From NCBI RefSeq assembly GCF_003286415.2, contig NZ_CP043450.1, positions 2,790,001 to 2,854,000 of the forward strand: a DNA stretch of 64,000 nucleotides, in the 5' to 3' direction. Below, piece after piece: positions 55,744 to 64,000 of the stretch. The translations under genes were made by a program, and so were the position numbers. Under the pieces are notes generated by a model. That model did no database searches and was not told the DNA's origin. It saw only the letters and a program-made list of their open reading frames with translations. The DNA is from Mucilaginibacter rubeus (GTDB lineage Bacteria > Bacteroidota > Bacteroidia > Sphingobacteriales > Sphingobacteriaceae). Each line of letters begins with the position of its first letter. Position 1 is the stretch's first letter.

Positions 55744-58110
55744 CTATTCCCCTTTCAAACTTTTCACCGGGTTTGTTAACGCGGCTTTGATTGCCTGGTA
55801 ACTTACCGTCAAAACAGATATCAGCAAGGTTAATGCGGCGGCAATTACAAATACCCATATATTGATACTGATCCGGTAGCTATATCCTTTTAACCACTGG
55901 AACATTAAATACCATGCAATTGGGGCAGCTATGCAAAATGAGATTGCAACCAACTTCAGAAAATCGCACGAAAGTAGTGTGGTTACGCTGGCTACTGAGG
56001 CGCCAAGTACCTTTCGAATACCTATTTCTTTGATCCTGTTTTGTGCCATATAGGCGGCAAGGCCAAATAACCCGAGACATGAAATAACAATTGTTAAGCC
56101 GGCAAACAAGCTGGCCAGGGTACCAATCCTTTGTTCGTCGCCAAATTTTTTAGAATATTCCTGATCAACAAAAGTATACTCGTATGGATAATCGGGGTTA
56201 TACTTTTTGAAAATGGCCTCGGCCCGGCGAAGGTTCTCTTTAGTTGAGTTGGCGTTATTAAGTTTATAGTGGATAATATTAAACCATGAACTCGGCCCTT
56301 GTATCAGCATATGTTGTACAGGTTCGTAAGGCGAACTGATGATAAAATCTTTAATAACGCCGACAATATGCCAGGCTTTGGCGTCTTTGCCTTCACCCTG
56401 GGTAATTACTTTGCCTACAGGATCTTTAAGGTTCATGATCTTAACGGAGGCTTCGTTAACAAGCATAGCAGTCGAATCTGTAGGATAATTAATTGGATCA
56501 ATATCCCTGCCGGCTACCAGCTTGAGCCCCATGGTTTTTACCAGGCTGCCATCCGAACTGTAGATGATAAAATCTACCTTATTGTGAGGCGTTGAGCCGG
56601 GCCAGTTAAAGCCCCAGCTATCGCTGTAACGCTGTGTTATGGGCGAGTTTGTTTTAGATACAGATGCTGCTGCACCACTTGAAAGCAATTCATTTTTGAT
56701 AGATTGATAATGTTTATCAATATCGCCAGACATGAAACTGAAAACCAGGTTATCTTTTTTATACCCGGTATCCCTATCTTGAGCGTACTGTAACTGCTGG
56801 CGGATAACTATTGTACAAATAATCAGCACTACCGCGAAAGTAAACTGAATAACTACCAGTAATTTACGTGGCGTAACAAGTGCGTTTGCTGCCTTAAATG
56901 TACCTTTCAATACAGCCACTGGTCTGAAAGATGACAGGTACAAGGCCGGATAGCTACCCGAAATAATACCTGTAACCAGAATAAAGCCAAGCGCTATGAG
57001 CCAAAAATATGGATTACCATAAGGCACATACAATTGCTTTTGAGTGAGCTGATTGAAGCCCGACATGCTGATTTGTACAATGATAACTGCAAAAACACCC
57101 GCTATAGCGGCTATCAAAACAGACTCGCCTAAAAACTGCCAGATCAATGATCCCCTTAATGCGCCAACTGTTTTACGAATCCCCACTTCACGCGCACGCG
57201 ACTCGCTCCGGGCGGTACTTAAATTCATGAAGTTGATACAAGCAATGACGAGAATGAGCACCGCAATGAGCGAAAACACCCTTACCCGTTCAATTTTCCC
57301 GCCAACTATCTTACCATCTTCAAAATGCGAATACAAATGCCATTTAGTTGCCGGGTGCAAAAACTGCTGAATATCTTTGGTATCCGAATGGTTTTTAGTG
57401 AAATTTTCAACGGCTGCGTCGGCGTTGGCTTCTGTTACCCCACGTTTTAACAGCACAAACGTTTGAATAGAATTATTGCCCCAATATTCATCATCCTGAC
57501 CAATCTTTTTCAGGTACGACCATGGTAGCAGGTATTCAAAATCAAAGCGGGTATTATTTGGCAGATCTTTCATCACGCCGGTTACTTTGAAATAGGCATT
57601 GCTATCTATTTTGACCGTTTTGCCTATCGCGTTTCCATCTCCGAAAAGCTTTTTAGAAAATTTCTCGGTGATGACGATGTTATGCAACTCGTTCAACGCG
57701 GTCTTGGGATCTCCACTAATCAGCGGGAAACTGAACATAGAAAGGAAGTCCCCGTCGGTAAAGTCGCCGCTTGCTGTAAGCCGCTTATCGCCAATAGTAA
57801 ACAGGAAATTGGTATTGGTAACCCGGGCAACTTTTTCCATTTGGGGTAATTCCTGTTTCATTACCCTGCCCATAATTTTAGGGGTGGTTTCCCAGCTCCA
57901 TAATTTCCCGTCAAATTTTGATTGATTGTAAACCGAGTAAAGCCTGTCCCTTTTTTCGTGAAACTGGTCAAAGCTCAGTTCATTCTGGATCCACAACAAA
58001 ATGAGCGCTGCACTGGCCATGCCAATGGTTAAACCAAGGATATTAATCAGGGAAAATGTTTTTTGACGCAAAAGGTTACGCCAGGTTATTTTTAAGTAAT
58101 TTTTGAGCAT
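55744..58110 (-). CDS. MacB/FtsX-type ABC transporter permease
   Basis: The 788-aa membrane protein has the double-permease layout common in Bacteroidota. A first helix at about 20-42 (FSLINILGLTIGMASAALIL) leads to a MacB-type periplasmic domain (about 45-245) and three helices of an FtsX domain (about 285-425). A second periplasmic domain (about 440-670) and a final FtsX domain (about 680-788, with IGIRKVLGASVASVTTLLS) complete it. The GIRKT/GIRKV signatures follow the family. These proteins couple a cytoplasmic ATPase to export or envelope work. No ATPase gene is adjacent, so the partner must be elsewhere. It is a single gene between two terminators and is unlikely to belong to the toxin cluster. 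Confidence 0.9.
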   Translation of the reverse strand: MLKNYLKITWRNLLRQKTFSLINILGLTIGMASAALILLWIQNELSFDQFHEKRDRLYSVYNQSKFDGKLWSWETTPKIMGRVMKQELPQMEKVARVTNTNFLFTIGDKRLTASGDFTDGDFLSMFSFPLISGDPKTALNELHNIVITEKFSKKLFGDGNAIGKTVKIDSNAYFKVTGVMKDLPNNTRFDFEYLLPWSYLKKIGQDDEYWGNNSIQTFVLLKRGVTEANADAAVENFTKNHSDTKDIQQFLHPATKWHLYSHFEDGKIVGGKIERVRVFSLIAVLILVIACINFMNLSTARSESRAREVGIRKTVGALRGSLIWQFLGESVLIAAIAGVFAVIIVQISMSGFNQLTQKQLYVPYGNPYFWLIALGFILVTGIISGSYPALYLSSFRPVAVLKGTFKAANALVTPRKLLVVIQFTFAVVLIICTIVIRQQLQYAQDRDTGYKKDNLVFSFMSGDIDKHYQSIKNELLSSGAAASVSKTNSPITQRYSDSWGFNWPGSTPHNKVDFIIYSSDGSLVKTMGLKLVAGRDIDPINYPTDSTAMLVNEASVKIMNLKDPVGKVITQGEGKDAKAWHIVGVIKDFIISSPYEPVQHMLIQGPSSWFNIIHYKLNNANSTKENLRRAEAIFKKYNPDYPYEYTFVDQEYSKKFGDEQRIGTLASLFAGLTIVISCLGLFGLAAYMAQNRIKEIGIRKVLGASVASVTTLLSCDFLKLVAISFCIAAPIAWYLMFQWLKGYSYRISINIWVFVIAAALTLLISVLTVSYQAIKAALTNPVKSLKGE

Positions 58111-58205
58111 ATGTTCAGGCTTTGATAATTATAAGACGCAAGTACCTTTTATTTAGTTGCAGCACTTTTTTATTTTTTCATTCAGAAGGAAAACTAAAAG
58201 AACGC

Positions 58206-58240
58206 AAAAAAGTAAAGCCTCCGATTAACGGAGGCTTTAC
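58206..58240 (-). terminator. Strong intrinsic terminator of the export operon
   Basis: GTAAAGCCTCCG and CGGAGGCTTTAC form a perfect 12-bp stem with a 5-base loop, followed on the minus strand by six T. It lies 27 bases after the TolC-type gene. Confidence 0.85.
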
Positions 58241-58266
58241 AATATACTAACTTCCGCAAACCAATG

Positions 58267-59718
58267 TTACAAATTGGACTGGTTTTGCCTTGAACCTGCC
58301 TTATAATAAAGTTCGGCAAGTGTTTTTTGATAGCCAGCTATCAGGTTTTCGCGTTTTATTTTCATGTCTATCAGTTTACTTTCACGGCTATTGATCAAAA
58401 ACAGGGTGCTTTCGCCCAGGTCAAACTTTTGCAATTCACCCGAGAGCAATGTCTGTTGGTTATTGATGCTTTGTACCTGGATACCCAACTGCGATTTATA
58501 GGCGTTTAAGCTGTTGTACGAGGCCATAATATTATTACCTATCTCCCTGCCCGATTGCTGCAGATCGTAATTTACCTGTTGCTGCTTGATCTTCACCTCC
58601 CGGAGTTTACCACGTTCGGCCCGCAAAAATAAGGGGAAAGCAAACTCAAGGCCAATCTTGTAATTGTTCCACTTAAAATCATAATAGTCGGGCACGTACG
58701 AGTTAAAATCCCGGCGTGAGGAAACCAAAGCACCAGTGATATTAATCTTGGGTTTCATAGCCTCAACCCGGTAACGCCTCTCAATATCCAGTTGGCTCCC
58801 CTTTGACCGCAATTTAATTAACTCGGGGTGTTGCTGCCTGGCCTGGCCCAACAAGGTATCAAGCGCCATGTTTCCGGGCAGGGTAATGCGTTCGTTAACT
58901 GTTTGCGGTTCGGCATGTTTTGGTAATTCGAGCGGCTGGCCCTCCTCATTCCATAAATGATTGGATAATACCAGCAGGGCGTTTTGCATTTCTATGGTAC
59001 TTTTTTCCAACTGCAATAGTCTATCCTGCACTATAATGGCCGCCTCTACCGAATCGATAGCCGGTTTATCACCCATCAGGGTTTGCCTGCTTACAGCTTT
59101 AAACCTTTTATTGGCAAGATCAACGCCCTCTTTTACCAGCATGTATTCGCGATAAGTATAATACCAGTTCCAGTAATCTTTAGCAGCGGCGTACCAAATG
59201 GTGTTTATTTGTTTAACCTGATCAGCTTCGGCATAGCTTACCATAGCTTTGGCTTGCCAGAGGGTACTGCGCCGGGCATCAATCAGTAAACCCTGCCCCA
59301 GCGGAATGCTTAACCCTATCGCAGAAAGGCCATTTGTCCCCGTACGTGTTTCGGGGGCAGTGTAAGCCCCAATATTACGCTCATAACCAACTTTAAGATC
59401 TGCACCGGCAACATATAGCGGCACCTTTAACTCGCCACCCCAGTTGTTATAGTATTCTGTTCCTCCAAATATTTTACGGGCAAAAGATGCCTTAAGCGCC
59501 GGATCAAAATAGCCTAATGATTGCAACACATTTGCTTTAGCCGCCTCGCTTAGCAAGGCGGCCTGTTTTACTATAGGGTGATTTCTAAAAACAATCTCTT
59601 CCAGATCGGCAAGCGCAAACACGCCGTTATTACCGGCTGTTTGCGCCGAAGCACCGGTTATGTACAACATCAGTACACAGAACAGGGCAGTCAAATATCT
59701 TTTTAATTTAATATTCAT
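58267..59718 (-). CDS. TolC-family outer-membrane efflux/export channel
   Basis: The 483-aa product has a signal peptide (residues 1-26, ending GASAQ). The two TolC-type halves are visible as long amphipathic helices with characteristic hairpins: FALADLEEIVFRNHPIVKQA near 34-53, LGYFDPALKASF near 75, and the second half near 280-460 (RQQHPELIKLRSKGSQLDIE, FAFPLFLRAERGKLREVKIK). It should form the outer-membrane end of a tripartite exporter with the adjacent HlyD-type and ABC proteins. The start lies 2 bases after the stop of the adaptor gene, so the three genes are one operon. Confidence 0.92.
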   Translation of the reverse strand: MNIKLKRYLTALFCVLMLYITGASAQTAGNNGVFALADLEEIVFRNHPIVKQAALLSEAAKANVLQSLGYFDPALKASFARKIFGGTEYYNNWGGELKVPLYVAGADLKVGYERNIGAYTAPETRTGTNGLSAIGLSIPLGQGLLIDARRSTLWQAKAMVSYAEADQVKQINTIWYAAAKDYWNWYYTYREYMLVKEGVDLANKRFKAVSRQTLMGDKPAIDSVEAAIIVQDRLLQLEKSTIEMQNALLVLSNHLWNEEGQPLELPKHAEPQTVNERITLPGNMALDTLLGQARQQHPELIKLRSKGSQLDIERRYRVEAMKPKINITGALVSSRRDFNSYVPDYYDFKWNNYKIGLEFAFPLFLRAERGKLREVKIKQQQVNYDLQQSGREIGNNIMASYNSLNAYKSQLGIQVQSINNQQTLLSGELQKFDLGESTLFLINSRESKLIDMKIKRENLIAGYQKTLAELYYKAGSRQNQSNL

Positions 59719-59720
59719 TG

Positions 59721-61091
59721 TTATCCTTTCTTACCATCAATTTCTTTATCAGAAGGCTCTTTTTCCAGACTCGGTGGGAAACCGTTTAGTTGACGCCAGA
59801 TTTCATACCAAAGTGGCACCGAACGTAAAATAATACGACCATAAACACCTGAACCCTGGCGCAACTGTGCTGGCCACGGCTCATCATTAGCCGGCAACGA
59901 TTTGTCTTGCCTTATCAGCAAGCGATACTTACCACCTTTGCTGCTCACACGGTCTATAGCCCATACTTTGCCTGCGAATGTACCCACAGCTACCGATGGC
60001 CAACCCGAAAACTGTACCGATGGCCAGCCTTCAAACTGTAACCTTACATCGCTGGTGTCAAGTATCAGCGGCACGTCCATCGCATTTACATACAGCTCGG
60101 CGGCAACTAATGGATTTTTGGGTTGTAGCGTAGCTATTGATTCGCCTTCTTTAATATTTTCACCAATACCGGCTTTCAATGTTTTCACCACAAAACCATC
60201 CTGAGGTGCACGCACTACATACAAACCACGCCGTACAGTTATGTTCGAAATATCGTTACGCAGCTTAGCTATCTCACCGCGCGCACTCGCCCTACTGGAA
60301 ATGGCCGAACTCATATCTGATTGAGCCTTAGCAAGCGATTCCTGGTATTTAGCCTTGATATTATCCAGATCGATCCGGGCATTAAGTAAAGCCTGCTTTG
60401 AGTTGCTTAGCTTGTTTTGCTGGCCTATCACTTTCGCATTATCTTCCTGTAACTTCAGCCTCCTGGTTTCGATATCTGTGAGCGAGAACAGGCCGTTTTT
60501 ATACCCGGATTCGTATCGGTTTAACCTGACCCTCGTGGTTTCGTAATAATTTTGAACCGCCACGAGGTCGGCACTATCTATCTTCACATAATTTAAAGAT
60601 TGCTGCACTTTGTTTTCGGCTGCAGATAACTGGAAACGGAGACCGCTGGTCATCGCCTTGATCTGTGCGTTTGTAGCATCCATTTTTTGCGAGGCTGCAA
60701 CTTCACTATCTTTTTTTGCCTCGAGTTGTTCATCCAACCGCTGCGGCAATTCGGGGTCGAAGTATGACTGACTGGTTTCGGATATCACCAATATTGTATC
60801 CCCTTTTTTTACCTCCTGTCCCTCCCGCGCGGCCCAGCACTCAATTCGGCCGCCAATTTGGTTCTGAACCGTTTGCGGACGGTCTTCTGGCCGTAAAGCT
60901 GTCACAGTACCCTTACCGGGAATGGTTTGTCGCCAGGGCAGCATCAGTATCACTATGAAAAGAACAAGAAATATGACAATGATACGCCCCAAGGTACGCG
61001 AGCCGTTTACATTTATGAGTGCATCGGTTGATTGCACTGCCAAATCTTCCATATGTTTGTTGTGCAGACCATTGTTTGATAATTTAGCCAT
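59721..61091 (-). CDS. HlyD-family periplasmic adaptor (membrane fusion protein)
   Basis: The product is 456 aa when started at ATG 61091 (MAKLSNNG). A longer frame from TTG at 61115 would overlap the previous gene and is less likely. One membrane helix lies at about 35-55 (LGRIIVIFLVLFIVILMLPW). A lipoyl/barrel half-motif follows (GKGTVTALRPEDRPQTVQNQ), then a long coiled coil (about 110-290) and the second lipoyl half (VVRAPQDGFVVKTLKAGIGE near 300). A beta-barrel C-terminal part follows. Adaptors of this kind join an inner-membrane exporter to TolC. The start is one base after the stop of the ABC membrane-domain gene. Confidence 0.92.
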   Translation of the reverse strand: MAKLSNNGLHNKHMEDLAVQSTDALINVNGSRTLGRIIVIFLVLFIVILMLPWRQTIPGKGTVTALRPEDRPQTVQNQIGGRIECWAAREGQEVKKGDTILVISETSQSYFDPELPQRLDEQLEAKKDSEVAASQKMDATNAQIKAMTSGLRFQLSAAENKVQQSLNYVKIDSADLVAVQNYYETTRVRLNRYESGYKNGLFSLTDIETRRLKLQEDNAKVIGQQNKLSNSKQALLNARIDLDNIKAKYQESLAKAQSDMSSAISSRASARGEIAKLRNDISNITVRRGLYVVRAPQDGFVVKTLKAGIGENIKEGESIATLQPKNPLVAAELYVNAMDVPLILDTSDVRLQFEGWPSVQFSGWPSVAVGTFAGKVWAIDRVSSKGGKYRLLIRQDKSLPANDEPWPAQLRQGSGVYGRIILRSVPLWYEIWRQLNGFPPSLEKEPSDKEIDGKKG

Positions 61092-61092
61092 G

Positions 61093-62088
61093 TTATTTTG
61101 CTCCCTCCAATTCAAGATCAGTTACTACGGCCAGCTTTTCGCTGCCGGTAACCATATCAAAAACAGTATTCATGTTGGTTAATAATTTTTCTACGGCGTA
61201 GCTGATCTGTACCACAATCACTTCGGCCGCTACAAACTGACCGAAAGTCATTTCGCGCTCAACTACAAAAAATGACCCTAGCAGCAACAGGCCGCCCATT
61301 AATACGGTGCGTAAGGCCACCGAACCCACAAACATCTTTTTCAGGATGCCGAAATGATCATTGCGTGCGGCAAGATATTTGGATGTTATCTCGTCAGTGG
61401 TTTTTACGATATCATCCATTTTTTCCGCGTTTCCACGATATTTGTCCAGATCACCGGCTACCTCTTCCAAATGCGCTACTAACTCGTACTTATGGCCGGA
61501 TTCATCAATACTTGTTTCCACGCCCTGCCTGTAATATAACAATATGATAACTGCTATAGCTGTTAAGGCCAACAAACCTACCGCCATAAATACCGGGTGA
61601 TAAAACGAAAGTAAAATAGCACTGAAAAAGATCTGAACAGCTGCGGCAACAATATCAACCAATAACTTGGTTAGGCCTTTCTGTATCGTCAGAATATCAA
61701 AAAAGCGGTTAACCAGTTCCGGGGGATGTTCGCCTTGCAATTCTTCTTTTTTAATACGGGGAAGACGATAAGCAAATTCCATCGAGGCTTTAGTGAAGAT
61801 CTTTTGCTCCAGGAATTCAACAAGCGTAAGCTGGCCTATTAAAAGTGAGCCGCCGATAACAACACCTATCAGCACAACGGCTATCAGTATATAGGTTGAG
61901 CTGTACATGGCACCATTGGAGAGCAGGTTAAAAACAGCGGTAGTGCCCAATGGCAGTGTTAAACCAATCAGGCCAATTAATATGGCGTAAATAAAAATGT
62001 AATTAATGGTAGTACGTTCGTAATGCAGCATACGCACCAGTCGTTGCCAGGGTGTAGCAGCATTTACATGCTTCTTTTTTTTCATCAT
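61093..62088 (-). CDS. ABC exporter transmembrane domain lacking the ATPase domain
   Basis: This 331-aa protein matches the membrane half of HlyB/PrtD-type exporters, with six predicted helices (about 30-50, 65-90, 135-155, 160-180, 240-262, 268-290). The typical intracellular-loop residues KIFTKASMEFAYRLPRIKKE and GSEKLAVVTDLELEGAK occur at the domain end. A normal exporter (550-700 aa) continues into a nucleotide-binding domain with Walker A, ABC signature and Walker B motifs; all are absent here. The reading frame ends cleanly, one base before the adaptor start, so this looks like a natural split or reduced form, not a recent break. An ATPase encoded elsewhere would be needed for transport. 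Confidence 0.85.
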   Translation of the reverse strand: MMKKKKHVNAATPWQRLVRMLHYERTTINYIFIYAILIGLIGLTLPLGTTAVFNLLSNGAMYSSTYILIAVVLIGVVIGGSLLIGQLTLVEFLEQKIFTKASMEFAYRLPRIKKEELQGEHPPELVNRFFDILTIQKGLTKLLVDIVAAAVQIFFSAILLSFYHPVFMAVGLLALTAIAVIILLYYRQGVETSIDESGHKYELVAHLEEVAGDLDKYRGNAEKMDDIVKTTDEITSKYLAARNDHFGILKKMFVGSVALRTVLMGGLLLLGSFFVVEREMTFGQFVAAEVIVVQISYAVEKLLTNMNTVFDMVTGSEKLAVVTDLELEGAK

Positions 62089-62269
62089 ATAGGGTAAAAA
62101 CTAATGTTTAAAAGTTTGACAGATCAGCTTACAGGCATTATCTTATTTATTCAGGGCAGATCAGATTGGAGTGAAAAGGTCATAAACTGGCCGTGCTACT
62201 AAGAAAGCCTAAGCCCATAGCAGATCAACCCTGATAAACGGGTGCCTTGTAAGCGCATAATAAATGGAG

Positions 62270-62638
62270 TTAGGCCAAAAAGAGATCGGGAGGCGGGGTA
62301 AGAATCTCTCTAAAGTGTTCCGTAAATAATTTAAAACTGTAAAAATGCACGGGTCCCGACAGAGAGATCACCCAAATAACAGCTTTAAAGGAAATGGCAT
62401 TATCAAAACAGGAATAAAGTTTTTTCCCATTTTTTTCAAAGCTTTTCTCGGCAAAATCGTGGTTTTCATCCCCAGCACTTTTTTCGTTTTCGGCAGGATT
62501 ATCTGCAGATAGTGATTTGTTATGAGAAGTGTAACAATGAACAAAAACATCGCACGATTTTATGGCGAACATTGCTATGAGCAAAATCCCCAAAATTCCT
62601 TTTACAAATGATTGCCTAAAAAACAATACTAAATCCAC
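62270..62638 (-). CDS. Small membrane-associated hypothetical protein
   Basis: This 122-aa protein has a hydrophobic N-terminal segment (residues 10-30, FVKGILGILLIAMFAIKSCD), a central acidic and Lys-rich part (SADNPAENEKSAGDENHDFA) and a second hydrophobic stretch (about 85-105). It ends in ILTPPPDLFLA. Small proteins with this general form, ending in PP-D-hydrophobic, occur near cation efflux genes in Bacteroidota, but none is adjacent here. The next gene downstream is the ABC membrane-domain gene, 180 bases away on the same strand; a link is possible but unproven. Function unknown. Confidence 0.55.
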   Translation of the reverse strand: MDLVLFFRQSFVKGILGILLIAMFAIKSCDVFVHCYTSHNKSLSADNPAENEKSAGDENHDFAEKSFEKNGKKLYSCFDNAISFKAVIWVISLSGPVHFYSFKLFTEHFREILTPPPDLFLA

Positions 62639-62978
62639 TGTTGCAAATATAACAACTCATAACACTAAGCACACTAAAAAACCATCAAAAAAACCTCAAA
62701 AAACATAAAAAAACCATTTTTTAACAACCAAACTACAATCAAATTAATACACGATTAAAAGAAAATTAGAAAACAATTAGAAGGCAATTACAGCTACATT
62801 TTTGACCGGAATGATTTATCATTTTAAACAACTTACACATCAGCTAATGCAGAACTAACATATGCAGACTACTGCCACAGAGTAAACAAAGTAATTTTTA
62901 GCCGGGAAAGTTGCAATAAGAACCACGAGGCACACGCCGCGCTCGAAAGATGTCATTACAGCAATGCAAACCGATTAG
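62639..62978. other. AT-rich low-complexity intergenic stretch
   Basis: The first 120 bases consist of many short A-rich blocks (CTAAAAAACC, CATCAAAAAAACC, CATAAAAAAACC), an imperfect simple repeat. No gene is seen. It separates minus-strand genes from the plus-strand gene relics and the thiamine operon. Confidence 0.5.
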
Positions 62979-63167
62979 GGCATAGAATTAAAAGATTTAA
63001 TGATACATGGGGGAATCACATCCAATAAATTTGTGCTTGCCTTCCTCGCAGACCTTTTGAACTGTGACTTGATGTGTAGTAATATGCCTGACATCTCTGC
63101 CCTTGGTGTAGCCCTGCTTTCCGGTTTAAAAGCTGGCATTTCAAGGTTTTGTATCTTAAAAAACTAA
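62979..63167 (+). pseudogene. Relic of the C-terminus of an FGGY-family carbohydrate kinase
   Basis: The open frame after a TAG at 62976 encodes GIELKDLMIHGGITSNKFVL, then FLADLLNCDL, MPDISALGVALLSGLKAGI, and stops at 63165-63167. This is the conserved C-terminal block of FGGY kinases such as glycerol kinase and xylulokinase (D-G-G-x-x-x-N-x-F ... A-D-x-L ... A-L-G-A-A-x-L-A-G). The first Asp of the DGG motif is His here. Only about 60 of some 500 residues remain, and no upstream part of the gene is present, so it cannot be functional. Confidence 0.75.
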
Positions 63168-63176
63168 TTAATTTTA

Positions 63177-63389
63177 ATGCGGGGTAGTACTCACGATAAG
63201 CTTGTTGTTGTTTGGTCGGAAAAGATTCGGGTGTTTGAAACAGACTTTAACGAGTACTGGAGCGAGCTTTACCGCCATGCTTACCGCAAAACCCAGACCA
63301 GGGATGTTTCAAAAGATTTGGCTCCGTTGATTAACATAACCCCGGCCAACGTTAACCCCGATTTTGCATCGCTGATTTCCGCCTGTTAA
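63177..63389 (+). pseudogene. Relic of an ECF sigma factor (N-terminal region 2 only)
   Basis: The 70-codon frame encodes THDKLVVVWSEKIRVFETDF, then NEYWSELYRHAYRKTQTRDV and SKDL. This matches the start of region 2 of ECF sigma factors, including the intact one at 17154 (SRYYKALYQHAYKRLPDRDT). After SKDL the similarity ends abruptly (LAPLINITPANVNPDFASLI), with no region 2.3-2.4 or region 4. It lies only 10 bases after the kinase relic, so both look like remains of one rearrangement. Confidence 0.65.
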
Positions 63390-63661
63390 TTCGACCATTC
63401 GCGGAAAAAAATCGTCATTCTTATTCCCCCCCAAAATATGATTTCCCTGCTATCGGTTAAAATTACTGACGCCGGGACATGTAAATATATTCTTTATGTC
63501 AATCAAGATTATCCATTGATTTTCATTAAGATACAAGCGCTTAATTAATAAGTATCTTTCTATTATTTGATGTCTTTTTCTGCTTTTCCCAGGCACTTAT
63601 TTTCATACCAGTTAATAAATGATTTGCATGTTAATATTTAATTGCTTTACCTTTATGCCAA

Positions 63662-63736
63662 CTTTAGGGGTGTCCTGACGGACTGAGATAATACCCTTTG
63701 AACCTGATCCGGGTAATGCTGGCGAAGGGAAAAGTG
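63662..63736 (+). ncRNA. TPP (thiamine pyrophosphate) riboswitch
   Basis: The THI-box core is clear: GGGGTGTCC, then GACTGAGATAATACCC, then TTTGAACCTGATCCGGGTAA, then GCTGGCGAAGGGAA. This matches the conserved CUGAGA, ACCC-UUUGAACCUGAUC and GCGUAGGGA-type elements in order and spacing. It precedes thiS by 75 bases and would lower thiamine-gene expression when TPP is plentiful. Confidence 0.96.
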
Positions 63737-63811
63737 ACGACAATGCTATTCGTGTTGTTTTTCTTTCCTTGTACGGGTACATTCCTATTGTTGAAATTTT
63801 TATGCAACGTA

Positions 63812-64000
63812 ATGGAAGTAACCGTTAATCAACAACATCTTATTGTGCCTGATAACTGCAACGTGCAGGCTTTGCTCGCTGATGTTTTGCAGCACCCGCA
63901 TCAGGGGCTTGCCATTGCTATCAACGAAGCTATTGTTCCCAAAACTCAATGGGAAAACTGTATGCTCAGCGCGGGAGATAAGATCATCATTATTAAAGCC
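63812..64000 (+). CDS. thiS: ThiS sulfur-carrier protein (truncated by window end)
   Basis: Sixty-three codons are visible: MEVTVNQQHLIVPDNCNVQA, then LAIAINEAIVPKTQWENCML, then SAGDKIIIIKA. This is the ThiS beta-grasp fold. The C-terminal Gly-Gly that carries the thiocarboxylate must lie just beyond the window, since ThiS is usually about 66 residues. ThiS donates sulfur for the thiazole ring of thiamine. An in-frame ATG at 63743 would add a hydrophobic 23-residue extension, but it lies next to the riboswitch and gives an abnormal length, so 63812 is preferred. Control by the TPP riboswitch is evident. Confidence 0.95.
   Translation, partial: MEVTVNQQHLIVPDNCNVQALLADVLQHPHQGLAIAINEAIVPKTQWENCMLSAGDKIIIIKA

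Noticed and set aside
62639..62760. A-rich blocks as a CRISPR-like or designed repeat array
   Set aside because: Units are irregular, very short and low in complexity, with no spacers.

Overview
The window reads as a chromosomal segment of a Bacteroidota bacterium, most likely a Mucilaginibacter/Pedobacter-type member of the Sphingobacteriaceae. The evidence is two SusC/SusD pairs with FecR-type anti-sigma factors and ECF sigma factors, SusC receptors with STN signalling domains, lipoprotein SusD partners, Bacteroidota-type MacB/FtsX permeases and moderate GC. No RNA gene, insertion sequence or CRISPR array was seen. Almost every gene lies on the minus strand.

Region 1 (about 0.2-17.7 kb) is a polysaccharide utilisation locus (PUL 1). 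A divergent ECF sigma gene (17154-17723, +) faces fecR, susC, susD and four large secreted enzymes. Only the last enzyme (GH20 hexosaminidase plus LamG) belongs to a family that can be named with confidence. Region 2 (about 18-31 kb) is PUL 2: ECF sigma, fecR, susC, susD, a Tat-type metallophosphoesterase, a GH20 hexosaminidase, a GH29 fucosidase and an alkaline-phosphatase-superfamily phosphodiesterase. This points to a GlcNAc- and fucose-bearing, possibly phosphate-bearing, glycan. In both PULs the fecR-susC gap carries a plus-strand intrinsic terminator and a repeated GGTTAAC leader motif, so each susC leader may be overlapped by an antisense sRNA. LacI-type palindromes occur in pairs upstream of both regulatory modules.

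Region 3 (31.9-55.0 kb) is the unusual part: eight co-oriented genes, five of them coding for products of 724 to 2110 residues, none with a signal peptide. The two at the transcriptional 3' end look like phage tail fibres. In the middle is a translationally coupled trio: a 724-aa protein, a 905-aa protein ending in an EndoU-like nuclease domain, and a 121-aa likely immunity protein. The toxin-immunity pair is clearly AT-richer than its neighbours. A 2110-aa DUF6603-like protein and a 1651-aa protein of unknown function complete the set. I infer a fibre/effector island of a phage-tail-like (contractile injection or tailocin) system, or a new polymorphic-toxin carrier; no sheath, tube or baseplate gene is in the window.

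Region 4 (55.7-62.6 kb) holds an FtsX/MacB-type permease and a three-gene export operon (ABC exporter membrane domain without its ATPase, HlyD-type adaptor, TolC-type channel), plus a small membrane protein. Region 5 (62.98-64.0 kb, +) has two decayed gene fragments (C-terminus of an FGGY sugar kinase, N-terminus of an ECF sigma factor), then a TPP riboswitch in front of thiS, which runs off the window end and presumably starts a thiamine biosynthesis operon.
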